The notes: generated from the letters alone by a model not told the origin. DNA of 64,000 nt from Microbacterium sp. MF43 (GCF_012847295.1 NZ_JABBDY010000002.1:620001-684000); one strand, 5' to 3'; shown: positions 27,580 through 35,621, counted from the first letter of the stretch. Numbers and translations: made by a program.

Positions 27580-28466
27580 TACTTGACTGCTCCTGCCGTG
27601 ATGCCTCGCGTGAGGGTGCGCTGGAAGATGAGGAAGAAGACGAGCGTGGGGATGACGCCGAGCAGCGCGGATCCCGCGGTCGTCGTGACGTCCATGAGGC
27701 GGTCGCCCTGCAGGACGCTGATCGCGACCGGCACCGTCTGATTGGCGTTGGAAGCCAGGAACGTCAGCGGGATGAGGAACTCGTTCCACGTCCAGATGAA
27801 GAAGAAGATGAGCAGCACCGACAGTGTCGGACGACTGATCGGGAAGACCACGCGCCACAGGATCTGCCAGCGGGTGGCCCCGTCGAGGGCGGCCGCCTCG
27901 AGGACCTCCTTGGGGAAGGTGCCGTACACCGACGCCAGGAGGTACGTGCCGAACGCCGCCTGCACCACCGTGAACACGATGATGACCGACCACACGTTGT
28001 CGTACAGGCCGACGGACTTGAACATGTAGTACAGCGGGTAGAGGAGCGCCTCCTGAGGCAGGAGGTTCGCCAGCAGGAACAGCAGCACGATCCAGGTGCG
28101 CCCCCGGACGCGGCCGATGCCGATCGCGAACGCGTTGAGCACCGAGATGAGCACCGCGAGCACCGCGACGATGCCCGAGATGAAGATCGAGTTCCACACC
28201 TTCTGCGGGAAGTTCACCCGGTCCCAGAAGTTCTGGATGCCGCTGAGGTCGATGACCTGCGGGAGCGCGAACGGACCCGAGGTCGCGTAGTCGATGGGCG
28301 ACTTGAAGGCGTTCACCAGGATCAGATAGAAGGGCACCATCACGACGAGCGCTCCGAGGACGACACCGACGAGCAGCAGCCAGTCCAGGGGACGCTTCTT
28401 GGTCATGCCGCCCCGCGGGCGCGTGCGCACCTTTCCCGACGTGACGATGGCAGTGGTCGCGGCCAT
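27579..28466 (-). CDS. Carbohydrate ABC transporter permease (MalG type)
   Basis: A 295-residue inner-membrane permease with six helices. The EAA loop that contacts the ATPase is clear: EVLEAAALDGATRWQILWRVVFPISRP. The N-terminal 35 residues are cytoplasmic and basic (RTRPRGGMTKKRP). It ends GITAGAVK, the common C-terminus of CUT1-family MalG-like permeases. Its ATG overlaps the upstream permease stop by one base. No ATPase is encoded in this operon, so a shared MsiK-type ATPase elsewhere is expected. Confidence 0.93.
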   Translation of the reverse strand: MAATTAIVTSGKVRTRPRGGMTKKRPLDWLLLVGVVLGALVVMVPFYLILVNAFKSPIDYATSGPFALPQVIDLSGIQNFWDRVNFPQKVWNSIFISGIVAVLAVLISVLNAFAIGIGRVRGRTWIVLLFLLANLLPQEALLYPLYYMFKSVGLYDNVWSVIIVFTVVQAAFGTYLLASVYGTFPKEVLEAAALDGATRWQILWRVVFPISRPTLSVLLIFFFIWTWNEFLIPLTFLASNANQTVPVAISVLQGDRLMDVTTTAGSALLGVIPTLVFFLIFQRTLTRGITAGAVK

Positions 28467-29437
28467 CACAGACCCGCCCTTTCCTTGCGCTCGAGCGAGT
28501 TCTGCACCCGGATGAAGATGATCGAGACGATCACGACGAGGATCGTCAGCACGGTGGCGATGGTCGCGCCGTACCCGACGTTCCGCTTGGTGAAGAACTC
28601 CGTGTAGGCGTAGTACGCGGGCACCAGGGTCGCCCCGGCGGGGCCGCCCTGCGTGATCACGTACACGGGGCCGAACACCTTGAGCGCCGCGATCGTGCAC
28701 GTGAGGGTGACGACGAAGACCTCGGGCCGGATGATGCTGAGGGTGATGGCGCCGAACCGCTGGAACCAGTTCGCGCCGTCGAGTTCGGCGGCCTCGTACA
28801 GTTCCGGATCCACCCGCTGCAGCGCGGCCATGAACACGACGATCGGGTAGCCGATCTGCACCCACACCAGCACCGCCATGAGCACGAGCAGCGCCGAGGG
28901 CATCTGGCCGAGCCAGTCGTACGGCGGGATGCCGAAGACGCCGAGCATCTGGTTGATCGCGCCGGTCGCCCCGGGGCGGAAGAGCCAGCCGATCACGATG
29001 CCCGCGACCGCGATCGGGAGGATCTGCGGGAGGTAGTAGGTGGCGCGCAGGAAGCTGCCGACCTTGCCGCCGAACTTGCGGCCGACGACGTCGAACAGCA
29101 GGGCGGCGATGATCAGGCCGAGGATGGTCGGGATGACGACCATCGCCACGATCATCCAGACCGAGTTGGCGAACGAGGTCCAGAAGTCCTCGTCGCTGAA
29201 GATCTTCACCCAGTTGTCGAGGCCGATGAACTCGGGCTCGCGCACCCCTCGCCACTTCGTGAACGTGAGGTACACGTTGAACACGAGCGGGATCACGATG
29301 ATCACCAGCAGCAGGACGAATCCGGGCAGGAGGTACAGCCAGTACCCGGCTGTCCCGGATCGTCCCTGCGGGATCGCCGGCTCTTCGCGTGGCGGTTTCG
29401 TGGCGGCGCCGCGTTCGGCGCGGGTCATGACAGACAT
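28466..29437 (-). CDS. Carbohydrate ABC transporter permease (MalF type)
   Basis: A 323-residue membrane permease, the partner of the MalG-type protein. The EAA loop reads ELYEAAELDGANWFQRFGAITLSIIRP. Six helices are visible after a 45-residue charged N-terminus. The ATG at 29437 is preferred because of GGGAG upstream; the open frame extends 120 bp further without coding character. A strong hairpin separates it from the solute-binding protein gene. The role is uptake of the oligosaccharide later cut by the GH31 and GH1 enzymes. Confidence 0.92.
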   Translation of the reverse strand: MSVMTRAERGAATKPPREEPAIPQGRSGTAGYWLYLLPGFVLLLVIIVIPLVFNVYLTFTKWRGVREPEFIGLDNWVKIFSDEDFWTSFANSVWMIVAMVVIPTILGLIIAALLFDVVGRKFGGKVGSFLRATYYLPQILPIAVAGIVIGWLFRPGATGAINQMLGVFGIPPYDWLGQMPSALLVLMAVLVWVQIGYPIVVFMAALQRVDPELYEAAELDGANWFQRFGAITLSIIRPEVFVVTLTCTIAALKVFGPVYVITQGGPAGATLVPAYYAYTEFFTKRNVGYGATIATVLTILVVIVSIIFIRVQNSLERKERAGL

Positions 29438-29455
29438 GTTCGACTCCCGTGGGGT

Positions 29456-29485
29456 GCGGGGGCGGCACGGCTGCGCCGCCCCCGC
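29456..29485 (-). other. Hairpin between solute-binding-protein and permease genes
   Basis: Perfect 11-bp arms GCGGGGGCGGC (29456-29466) and GCCGCCCCCGC (29475-29485) with an 8-nt loop fill most of the 55-bp gap. In ABC operons such a structure usually stabilises or partly terminates the mRNA so that the binding protein is made in excess over the permeases (inference). Confidence 0.6.
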
Positions 29486-29492
29486 GAATCGG

Positions 29493-30803
29493 TCAGCGGA
29501 AGTCCGCTGTTCCTTCTTCGTACTCTGCGCCGAGGTTCGCGTTGGTCGCCTGCGCATCCTGCGTTCCGGTCACGAGGCCCTGGAGCTCGCGCACGATCAC
29601 GTCGTAGAAGCCGGGGGCGGGCCAGTCGGGGTAGAACGAGAGGCCGTCGGCGTCGAGGATGCCGTTGAACGTCTCGATCAGGAGCTGGCTCTTCTCATCG
29701 GTGATGTCGGCGGGGTCGGCCGCGACGGGGACGCCGCCGTTGTTGCCGATGATGGCCTGGATCTCGGGGCGCATCGTGATGTCGATGAACTCGTACGCGA
29801 GCTCCTTGTTGGCCGCGTTCTCGGGGACGACCCACAGGTTGCCCGACGAGCCCAGCGAGAGGTCGCTCTCGGGGAACGCAGTCATCGTCCACTCGAAGCC
29901 GGTCGCCTCGGCGACGAAGCGACCGAACCACCAGGAGCCCGAGACGAAGATCGGCGCGGTGCCGTTGATCCACGAGACACCGGCGTCCTCGGCCTTCACC
30001 GACGACACATCGGAGGCGATGTAGCCCTTGTCGACGTACTCCTGGAGCGTCTCGGTCGCGTAGGTGACCTCGTCGCCCTGCCAGTCCACGGGGTTCTCGT
30101 AGAGCTGGTAGTCGTTCACGAACTGACGGTCCGCCTGCGAGAGCGCGAGCTGGTACCAGAGCTGGCCGAGCGGGTACTCGGCTCCGGCTTCGGCGAGCGG
30201 GGTGATGCCCTGCGCGACGAACGCATCCAGCACATCGATGAACTCGTCGTAGGTCGTGGGGACCTCGAGCCCCGCCGCCTCGAAGGCATCGAGGTTGTAG
30301 TAGACGCCGACGAACTCGCCGTAGTTCGGGATGCCGTACCAGGTGTCGCCGCCCATGACCCCGTCCTCGGAGTACTTGGCGGTGGTCTGCAGCGACGGCG
30401 CCAGCTTGTCCGCCCAGCCGTACTCGTCGACGGCCTCGCCGATGTCGGAGATGAGGCCGGTCGACGCGAGGAAGCCCGCGGTCGCGTTGCCCTTGTTGAA
30501 CTCCATGAGGTCGGGCGCGGCATCCGTGTCGAGCACCTGGCTCGCGGTCTTCTGGATCTGCTCGAATGACTTCTCCTCGAACTCGACGGTCGCGCCGGTC
30601 TCCTCTTCGAAGACCTCGATCGCCTCGGCCCAGGCCTTGCCCATCGCGCTGTCGGCACCCTCGTAGTGCCACAGCTTCAGGGTGTCGCCGTCGCCCTGGT
30701 CGGAGGAGCCGCCCGCGCAGCCGGCCAGCGCGATGGCCCCGACGGTGAGGGCGCCGACCGCGGCGAGGCCGCGACGGGCGTTCTTGCGTGTGATTCGTGC
30801 CAT
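29493..30803 (-). CDS. Extracellular sugar-binding lipoprotein of ABC transporter
   Basis: A 436-residue family 1 extracellular solute-binding protein. The signal peptide ends in a lipobox LAGC with the lipidated Cys at about 29, followed by a short Gly/Ser linker. The mature part starts with TLKLWHYEGADSAMGKAW and has the hinge-region pattern GKAWAEAIEVFEEETG typical of CUT1 binding proteins, plus Trp-rich ligand segments (GSWWFGRF, NLWVVPENA). ATG at 30803 with AAAGGAG 8 nt upstream; a nearer GTG at 30812 overlaps that site. A palindromic operator lies 55-70 bp upstream. Confidence 0.92.
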   Translation of the reverse strand: MARITRKNARRGLAAVGALTVGAIALAGCAGGSSDQGDGDTLKLWHYEGADSAMGKAWAEAIEVFEEETGATVEFEEKSFEQIQKTASQVLDTDAAPDLMEFNKGNATAGFLASTGLISDIGEAVDEYGWADKLAPSLQTTAKYSEDGVMGGDTWYGIPNYGEFVGVYYNLDAFEAAGLEVPTTYDEFIDVLDAFVAQGITPLAEAGAEYPLGQLWYQLALSQADRQFVNDYQLYENPVDWQGDEVTYATETLQEYVDKGYIASDVSSVKAEDAGVSWINGTAPIFVSGSWWFGRFVAEATGFEWTMTAFPESDLSLGSSGNLWVVPENAANKELAYEFIDITMRPEIQAIIGNNGGVPVAADPADITDEKSQLLIETFNGILDADGLSFYPDWPAPGFYDVIVRELQGLVTGTQDAQATNANLGAEYEEGTADFR

Positions 30804-30857
30804 CGGTGGCACTCCTTTCGTGGTGACCTGCGTTGGTCGGGGTGTTCGGATTCGGTT

Positions 30858-30873
30858 ATCGAAGCGCTTCGAT
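30858..30873. promoter_or_regulatory. LacI-family operator upstream of the transporter operon
   Basis: The perfect 16-bp palindrome ATCGAAGCGCTTCGAT has the GAANCGNTTC core with central CG typical of LacI-family operators. It lies in the 106-bp gap between lacI and the solute-binding protein gene. Two near-identical cores sit upstream of lacI itself. Confidence 0.75.
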
Positions 30874-30908
30874 TCGGGGCATGAAGCGCAGATCGGATGC
30901 CTCGGCGC

Positions 30909-31940
30909 TCAGTGCGCCGCGGCCTCCGACGATCGGGGGCTCGCGATCGAGCCCTGAGCGGAGTAGGTGGGCGCGATCAGGCGCACACCGGGTTCTGGGG
31001 CGTCGGTGCCGAGCGTCTGGAGCGCGAGCTCCACGGCGAGGTCGCACGATGCTTCGGGGATCAGCGGGATCGAGTCGATCCGCACGGGAAGCGCCGAGGT
31101 GTCGAAGGATGCGCCGACGGAGATCAGCGAGATGTCCTCGGGGACGCGCAGCCCTCGCGAGGAGAGCTCGGCGAGCACCGCGGCGTGCGCCTCGTCCGCG
31201 CAGTGCAGCACGAGCGCCGTCGCTCCGGCGTCGAGCAGGTCGGCCGTGGTTCGGCGCGCCGCCTGACGGTTCGCGTGCTTCGAGCCGGTCGTGCCGTACG
31301 CAGCGGCGACCCCCCGATCGGCACTGCGCGCCAGCACGCTCGCGCGCACGCGGGGCGGGAAGTTCGACTTGACGTACGCCGTCTCCGTCTGGCCGACCAG
31401 TCCGATCGACGTGTGCCCCGCGTCCGCCAGGAGGTCGACCGCCCAGGCGGCGGCCGCCTCGAAGTCGAGGTCGACGCAGATGAGCCCGTCGTTGTCGTCG
31501 GGGATCCCGATGAAGACGGTCGGCGTCGCGATCTGCCGGGCGAGCCCGACGCGCGCGTCATCGGGCGCCACGTCGAGCACGAGGATCGCGTCGACGAGAC
31601 CGTTCGCCGCGACCCGGCTCATGCCGGCCTGCGCCTGCTCGTCCGTCAGCAGCAGGATGTCGTAGTCGTGCCGGCGGGCGGCCACGGCGGTCGCGAGCAC
31701 GAACGCCATGTGCGTCGGAGCGTGCGTGTCCTTCCGCAGCGGCTCGGTCAGCGCGAAGATCTGGGTGCGCGAACCGGCCAGCATGCGGGCACCCGCGTTG
31801 GGGCTGTACCCGAGTTCGCGGACCGCCGCCTCGATGCGCCGCCGTGTATCGGCGGCGACGGGGCGCTTTCCGCTCAGCGCGTACGACACCGTGCTGATGG
31901 ACACCCCGGCGGCTTCGGCCACCTCGTTGATGTTCGCCAC
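30909..31940 (-). CDS. LacI-family transcriptional regulator of the glycoside operon
   Basis: A 343-residue repressor. The N-terminal LacI helix-turn-helix is clear: INEVAEAAGVSISTVSYALSGKRPVAADTRRRI, with the minor-groove hinge YSPNAGARML. A periplasmic-binding-protein-like sugar-sensing domain follows. It reads in the same direction as the operon and precedes it. Operator-like palindromes lie both upstream of its own start and before the binding-protein gene, so autoregulation and control of the operon are likely. The start is a GTG at 31940 with GAGGTCGAT upstream. Confidence 0.93.
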   Translation of the reverse strand: MANINEVAEAAGVSISTVSYALSGKRPVAADTRRRIEAAVRELGYSPNAGARMLAGSRTQIFALTEPLRKDTHAPTHMAFVLATAVAARRHDYDILLLTDEQAQAGMSRVAANGLVDAILVLDVAPDDARVGLARQIATPTVFIGIPDDNDGLICVDLDFEAAAAWAVDLLADAGHTSIGLVGQTETAYVKSNFPPRVRASVLARSADRGVAAAYGTTGSKHANRQAARRTTADLLDAGATALVLHCADEAHAAVLAELSSRGLRVPEDISLISVGASFDTSALPVRIDSIPLIPEASCDLAVELALQTLGTDAPEPGVRLIAPTYSAQGSIASPRSSEAAAH

Positions 31941-31971
31941 ATCGACCTCGTCGTCTGTCGGAAGTTCCCTG

Positions 31972-31998
31972 TCGAAACGCTTCGCGGAAACGCTTCGA
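31972..31998. promoter_or_regulatory. Tandem LacI-type operators upstream of lacI
   Basis: Two copies of GAAACGCTTC (31974-31983 and 31987-31996) have start points 13 bp apart, inside wider arms TGTCGAA and TTCGACA. They match the operator at 30861-30870 (GAAGCGCTTC) except at one base. They lie 34-56 bp upstream of the lacI GTG. Confidence 0.7.
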
Positions 31999-32039
31999 CA
32001 GGCATGTTATGCACATCCGGATGCCCCGCGCAAGAGATT

Positions 32040-32056
32040 TGTCGGAATCTCCGACA
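32040..32056. promoter_or_regulatory. Inverted repeat TGTCGGA-ATC-TCCGACA
   Basis: A perfect 7-bp inverted repeat with 3-bp spacer lies in the 244-bp region between lacI and the leader-peptide ORF, about 95 bp upstream of the -35 box at 32149. It looks like a binding site for a dimeric regulator, but no family motif is recognised. Confidence 0.35.
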
Positions 32057-32148
32057 TATCCTCCGATCGAGCAGCCTGAGCCTCTGCCGGACGAGACTGA
32101 GCAAAGTGTCACATTTCGTCATGATCCGGATGCCGCGCCAGGGCGATT

Positions 32149-32177
32149 TGACGCATTGGGACGCACTCCGTCATAAT
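32149..32177 (+). promoter_or_regulatory. Sigma-A-type promoter of the leader peptide
   Basis: TTGACG (32149-32154), exactly 17 bp, then CATAAT (32172-32177) make one of the best promoters in the window. The expected transcription start, 7-8 nt beyond the -10, coincides with the ATG at 32185, so the first ORF would be leaderless. Confidence 0.7.
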
Positions 32178-32184
32178 CGGCCAC

Positions 32185-32286
32185 ATGACTGACAACGCAC
32201 GCTACCTGTCCGCCTGGGAGGCGAACGGAGCTGCCGGCATGATGATGGCCGGCCGCGTTGTCATGTGTTGTCGAATGTGCCACTAG
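32185..32286 (+). CDS. Leaderless cysteine-rich leader peptide (putative attenuator)
   Basis: A 33-residue ORF beginning MTDNARYLSAWEANG and ending in MMMAGRVVMCCRMCH, with a Cys-Cys pair and a third Cys two codons later, just before the stop. It has no ribosome site because the promoter places the transcription start at its ATG. The next gene, a winged-helix regulator, starts 206 bp downstream. Cysteine-rich leaderless short ORFs act as cysteine-responsive attenuators in mycobacteria (established). By analogy, ribosome stalling at the Cys codons could couple cysteine supply to expression of the regulator (inference). Confidence 0.6.
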   Translation: MTDNARYLSAWEANGAAGMMMAGRVVMCCRMCH

Positions 32287-32492
32287 CACGGTGACCCCGC
32301 CGGACCCGCACGCCGCTTCTGAGACAACGGCCTGGCGAGTCCCCCGAAGCACCGGTTTCGTGCGTCGATCACGCGCACCCGGATGCCTCGCACATCGCCC
32401 GACGAAGGGCACCGCCCCATCGGGCATCAGCACATCCGAGCTCCCCTCTGGCCGTCATCCGGCAGGAGCTCCCTCCCGCAAGGACCATCATC

Positions 32493-33242
32493 ATGTCGAC
32501 CACCGCTCTCCTCGACCGTCCCGCCGCCACCGCGCCGGTCCGCCACCTCCGCGCCGTCACCCGTCCCGTGCCGACGGTTGAGACGCCCGCTCCCGCTGAG
32601 GCTCCGGCTGCCCCGGCCCAGCGCAACCTGCCCCCCGGCACCGCACCGCGCGGTTTCGCACTGTACGTCGGCATCGACGAGGCCAAGGCCGCGGCATCCG
32701 GTGTCAGCCTCGGCGTGCTCGTCGAAGCGCTGCGCCGCACCCTCGGCGAGCTGGCACCCGACGCCGAGACGTACGCGACCGTCGCCCTCGCCCCCGTCGG
32801 CTCCGGCGGGCGTGACGTCGACGTCGTCCGCCTCGCGCTGCACGAGCCGTCGGCGATCGCGCGCACGAAGCAGGAGGAGCCCGAGGACGAGGACCGCGCC
32901 GGCGGCGGGGTCGTCGTCGACATCTCCCGCAAGCGCGTCCTGATCGACGGCGAGTCGGCCGCGTTCACCTTCAAGGAGTTCGAGCTGCTGCAGTACCTCG
33001 TGCTGCGCGAGGGACGCACGATCGAGCGGACCGAGCTCGTGACGTCGCTCTGGCAGGGCGCCACCGAAGAGGAGGCCCCGGGCGAGCGCACCATCGACGT
33101 CCACGTCAGGCGCCTGCGCGCGAAGCTCGGGCGCTACGAGGACATCGTCCGCACGGTGCGCGGTGTCGGCTACCGTTTCGACCGCCACGCCGACGTCGTC
33201 ATCCGCTACGGCCACGGCACCCCGTCGCCCGACCGCTTCTGA
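32493..33242 (+). CDS. Winged-helix (OmpR/PhoB-type) DNA-binding regulator without receiver domain
   Basis: A 249-residue protein. The C-terminal 100 residues form a Trans_reg_C winged helix: VVVDISRKRVLIDGESAAFTFKEFELLQYLV, then ERTELVTSLW and TIDVHVRRLRAKLG...IVRTVRGVGYRF. There is no phosphoacceptor receiver domain. Instead, a Pro/Ala-rich N-terminal segment is followed by an alpha/beta module (FALYVGIDEAKAAASGVSLGVLVEALRR) of unknown role. It is therefore an orphan regulator, perhaps sensing a ligand or acting constitutively. AAGGACCATCATC before the ATG is a modest ribosome site. It is preceded by the Cys-rich leader peptide. Confidence 0.85.
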   Translation: MSTTALLDRPAATAPVRHLRAVTRPVPTVETPAPAEAPAAPAQRNLPPGTAPRGFALYVGIDEAKAAASGVSLGVLVEALRRTLGELAPDAETYATVALAPVGSGGRDVDVVRLALHEPSAIARTKQEEPEDEDRAGGGVVVDISRKRVLIDGESAAFTFKEFELLQYLVLREGRTIERTELVTSLWQGATEEEAPGERTIDVHVRRLRAKLGRYEDIVRTVRGVGYRFDRHADVVIRYGHGTPSPDRF

Positions 33243-33349
33243 CCTGGGCCGGCGCGCGCCCGCACGTCGTCGCGCGGAATCGACCCTCCGCCTCCGGCCG
33301 GGCGTCGCTTCGTGCAGACGAACACGGGGGACGCTGCACGCGTGCGGTG

Positions 33350-34195
33350 TCAGCCGCCCCGCGCCCGGCGAGGGATGCCGGCTGCGCGCGCGATGAGGCC
33401 GTCGAACGCCCGATCCGGCAGCAGCGCGCGCAGAGTGATGAGCGGGCGAGCCGCGAAGCCGACGACGTAGCGCGTCTTGGGCCTGCGGGCGCTCACGGCC
33501 TTCGCGATGGCATCGGCGACGACCGAGGGCGGGGAGGTGCGACTGCTGCCCGACTCGGCCCGCAGCAGATTCGACACCGCTGCCGCCTGCGGGGCGTACG
33601 GCCCGCTCCCGGACGTCGCGAGGACGTTGTCGGCTGCGATGCTCCCCCACTCCGTCGCGATGCTCCCGGGCTCGACGATCACGACATCGATGCCGAACGG
33701 CTTCACCTCCATGCGCAGGCAGTCGCTCAGGGCCTCGAGTGCGAACTTCGTGCCGTGATACCAGCCGCCGAGGGGCGTGTAGATGCGGCCGCCCATCGAC
33801 GAGATGTTGACGATGGTTCCCGATCGCCGCTGCCGCATGTGGGGGAGCACGAGCTGCGCCAGGCGCACTGCTCCGAAGACGTTGACGTCGAACTGGCGGC
33901 GGCCCTCCTCGATGGCGATGTCCTCGAGCGCGCCGTACGAGCCGTAGCCGGCGTTGTTCACGAGGACGTCGATGCGCCCGGTCTCATCCAGGATCCGATC
34001 GACGGCCGCGCGCATCGACTCGTCGTCGGTCACGTCCATCGCGACCGTCCGTATCCCCTCCGCCTCGAGCTGGCTCATCCGATCGACGCGGCGGGCCGCG
34101 CCGTACACCACGTACCCCAGGGATCGCAGCCTCCGGGCGGTGGCCTCACCGATACCCGAGGATGCACCGGTGATGAGGGCTGTCTTGACGGTCAT
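33350..34195 (-). CDS. Short-chain dehydrogenase/reductase
   Basis: A 281-residue classical SDR. The cofactor loop TGASSGIG is at 9-16, NNAGYGSYG follows the central strand, the catalytic Ser is in VNISSMGG and the YxxxK pair is in YHGTK. An Arg after the first glycine loop strand (GAARRVDR) suggests NADPH preference. Substrate unknown. ATG at 34195 with GGAGGAGAAGAGC upstream, a strong ribosome site; the open frame extends 48 bp further. It is divergent from the AlkA-like gene. Confidence 0.9.
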   Translation of the reverse strand: MTVKTALITGASSGIGEATARRLRSLGYVVYGAARRVDRMSQLEAEGIRTVAMDVTDDESMRAAVDRILDETGRIDVLVNNAGYGSYGALEDIAIEEGRRQFDVNVFGAVRLAQLVLPHMRQRRSGTIVNISSMGGRIYTPLGGWYHGTKFALEALSDCLRMEVKPFGIDVVIVEPGSIATEWGSIAADNVLATSGSGPYAPQAAAVSNLLRAESGSSRTSPPSVVADAIAKAVSARRPKTRYVVGFAARPLITLRALLPDRAFDGLIARAAGIPRRARGG

Positions 34196-34311
34196 GCTCT
34201 TCTCCTCCTCGCGGGAGCTCGGCGCTCTGCCGTATCCAGTCAATCGCGGTTTGCGGCCCGTGCGGCGATGACGGGGGTCGGATGTCGGCGGTCGAGGCGT
34301 ATCGTCGAGGC

Positions 34312-35295
34312 ATGTCCTCCGTCGCCCCGCCCCGCCGCCTGACGGCGGCGGCGGCCCGCGACCCGCGGCCCGACCCCGGTCGCCCGCTCGAGACGGAGTA
34401 TCGTCCGCGGCATCCGCTCGACCTCCCGCGCACGCTGCTGTTCCTGCGCCGCGGCGCCGCCGACCCCACCATGACCGTGTCCGGGTCGGTCATCTGGCGG
34501 GTGAGCCGCACGCCCGAAGGCGTCGCCACGCTCGCGATCCGCGAGACGCACCCGGGGGTCATCCGAGGGGCGGCGTGGGGGCCGGGGCGCGAGTGGGCGC
34601 TCGCGCAGCTCCCCGGCCTGTGCGGGGCAGGCGATGATCCCTCGTCGTTCGACGGGTCGAGGCATCCGCTCATCGCCGAAGCCCACCGGCGCAATCCCGG
34701 CCTGAGGCTGGCGCGCACGGGACTGGTCTTCGACGCGCTCGCGTGCGCGATCTTCGAGCAGAAGGTCACGGGCATGCAGGCTTTCGCGGCGTGGCGCCGC
34801 ATCGTCACGTGGTTCGGCGAACGCGCACCCGGGCCGACGCCGCGCCCGATGTTCGCCCCGCCGGCGATCGACGCGTGGCAGCAGGTGCCGTCGTGGGCCT
34901 GGCATCGCGCGGGACTCGAGCCGCCGCAGTCGAAGACCGTGGTCCGCGCAGCGCGACGCGGCGAGTCGATCGTGCGGGCCGTGCTCGCCGCAGAGGACGG
35001 CGAGGCGGTCGACCGCATCCTGGTCAGCCAGCCCGGGATCGGCCCGTGGACGTCGGCCGAGACCCGCATCCGCGCCCTCGGCGACCCCGACGCGGTGAGC
35101 GTGGGAGACTTCCACCTCGCCCACGAAGTCGGATACGCCCTCACCGGCGAGCGCGTGGACGACGACGGGATGCTTCGGCTGCTCGCGCCGTGGGCGGGTC
35201 AGCGGCAGCGCGTCATCCGGCTCCTCTCCGCGAGCGGCGTGCGCGAGCCGCGCCGCGCGCCGCGTCTGCATCCCGAGGATCACCGCGACCGCTGA
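34312..35295 (+). CDS. DNA-3-methyladenine glycosylase (AlkA/HhH-GPD superfamily)
   Basis: A 327-residue DNA repair glycosylase that excises alkylated bases. An N-terminal AlkA_N-like beta domain (about 1-120, with TMTVSGSVIWRVSRTPEG) precedes the helix-hairpin-helix domain. The hairpin is ILVSQPGIGPWTSAETRIRALGDPD, and the catalytic Asp follows in VSVGDFHLAHEVG, the HhH-GPD signature. The ATG at 34312 has TATCGT 6 nt upstream, so I prefer it to an in-frame ATG at 34282. Confidence 0.88.
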   Translation: MSSVAPPRRLTAAAARDPRPDPGRPLETEYRPRHPLDLPRTLLFLRRGAADPTMTVSGSVIWRVSRTPEGVATLAIRETHPGVIRGAAWGPGREWALAQLPGLCGAGDDPSSFDGSRHPLIAEAHRRNPGLRLARTGLVFDALACAIFEQKVTGMQAFAAWRRIVTWFGERAPGPTPRPMFAPPAIDAWQQVPSWAWHRAGLEPPQSKTVVRAARRGESIVRAVLAAEDGEAVDRILVSQPGIGPWTSAETRIRALGDPDAVSVGDFHLAHEVGYALTGERVDDDGMLRLLAPWAGQRQRVIRLLSASGVREPRRAPRLHPEDHRDR

Positions 35296-35407
35296 CCGGC
35301 GAGCGAGCCGCGCGCACTCCGCGCGCCGCCTCGGCGGCCGACCCTCTGTGCACCGCCCGCTGCGTCACGCGCCGCGCGGTGTGACCCTCAGCTGTCGTCG
35401 CCGCTGC

Positions 35408-35446
35408 GGGCTCGCGGGATGGGCTCGCGGGATGGGCTCGCGAGAC
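35408..35446. repeat. 13-bp tandem repeat, three copies
   Basis: The unit GGGCTCGCGGGAT occurs at 35408-35420 and 35421-35433, with a diverged third copy to 35446. It lies in the 326-bp gap after the AlkA-like gene, which holds no recognised gene, and directly abuts the inverted repeat at 35448-35510. Confidence 0.7.
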
Positions 35447-35447
35447 G

Positions 35448-35510
35448 CGCAGAATCACCGCGAATCCGCATTCATCCGCCACATTTCTGCGAGTTTCGCG
35501 CGATTCTGCG
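35448..35510. repeat. Imperfect inverted repeat in gene-free gap
   Basis: Left arm CGCAGAATCACCGCGAA (35448-35464) pairs with right arm TTCGCGCGATTCTGCG (35495-35510), with one gap and one mismatch and a 30-nt AT-richer centre. The sequence is less GC-rich than its surroundings. It could fold as an RNA hairpin or be a small interspersed repeat. Copies elsewhere in the genome cannot be checked here. Confidence 0.55.
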
Positions 35511-35621
35511 AACTTCGTGACGCCGGGGACGGATGCCTCGGCCGGCGTCTGGCTCGGGCTCAGGTCGTGCCGCACCGCGTGTTAGTGGCGCGGGCGCCCC
35601 GCGGCACGCCAGGATGAGCGC

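Noticed and set aside
30804-30812. GTG at 30812 as start of the solute-binding protein
   Set aside because: It overlaps the AGGAG ribosome site; the ATG at 30803 has correct spacing.
32119-32433. Minus-strand ORF over the leader-peptide region
   Set aside because: No coding features, no ribosome site, and it runs against the strong promoter and leader ORF.
34282-34311. Upstream ATG for the AlkA-like protein
   Set aside because: No ribosome site, whereas the ATG at 34312 has TATCGT exactly 6 nt upstream like other leaderless genes here.
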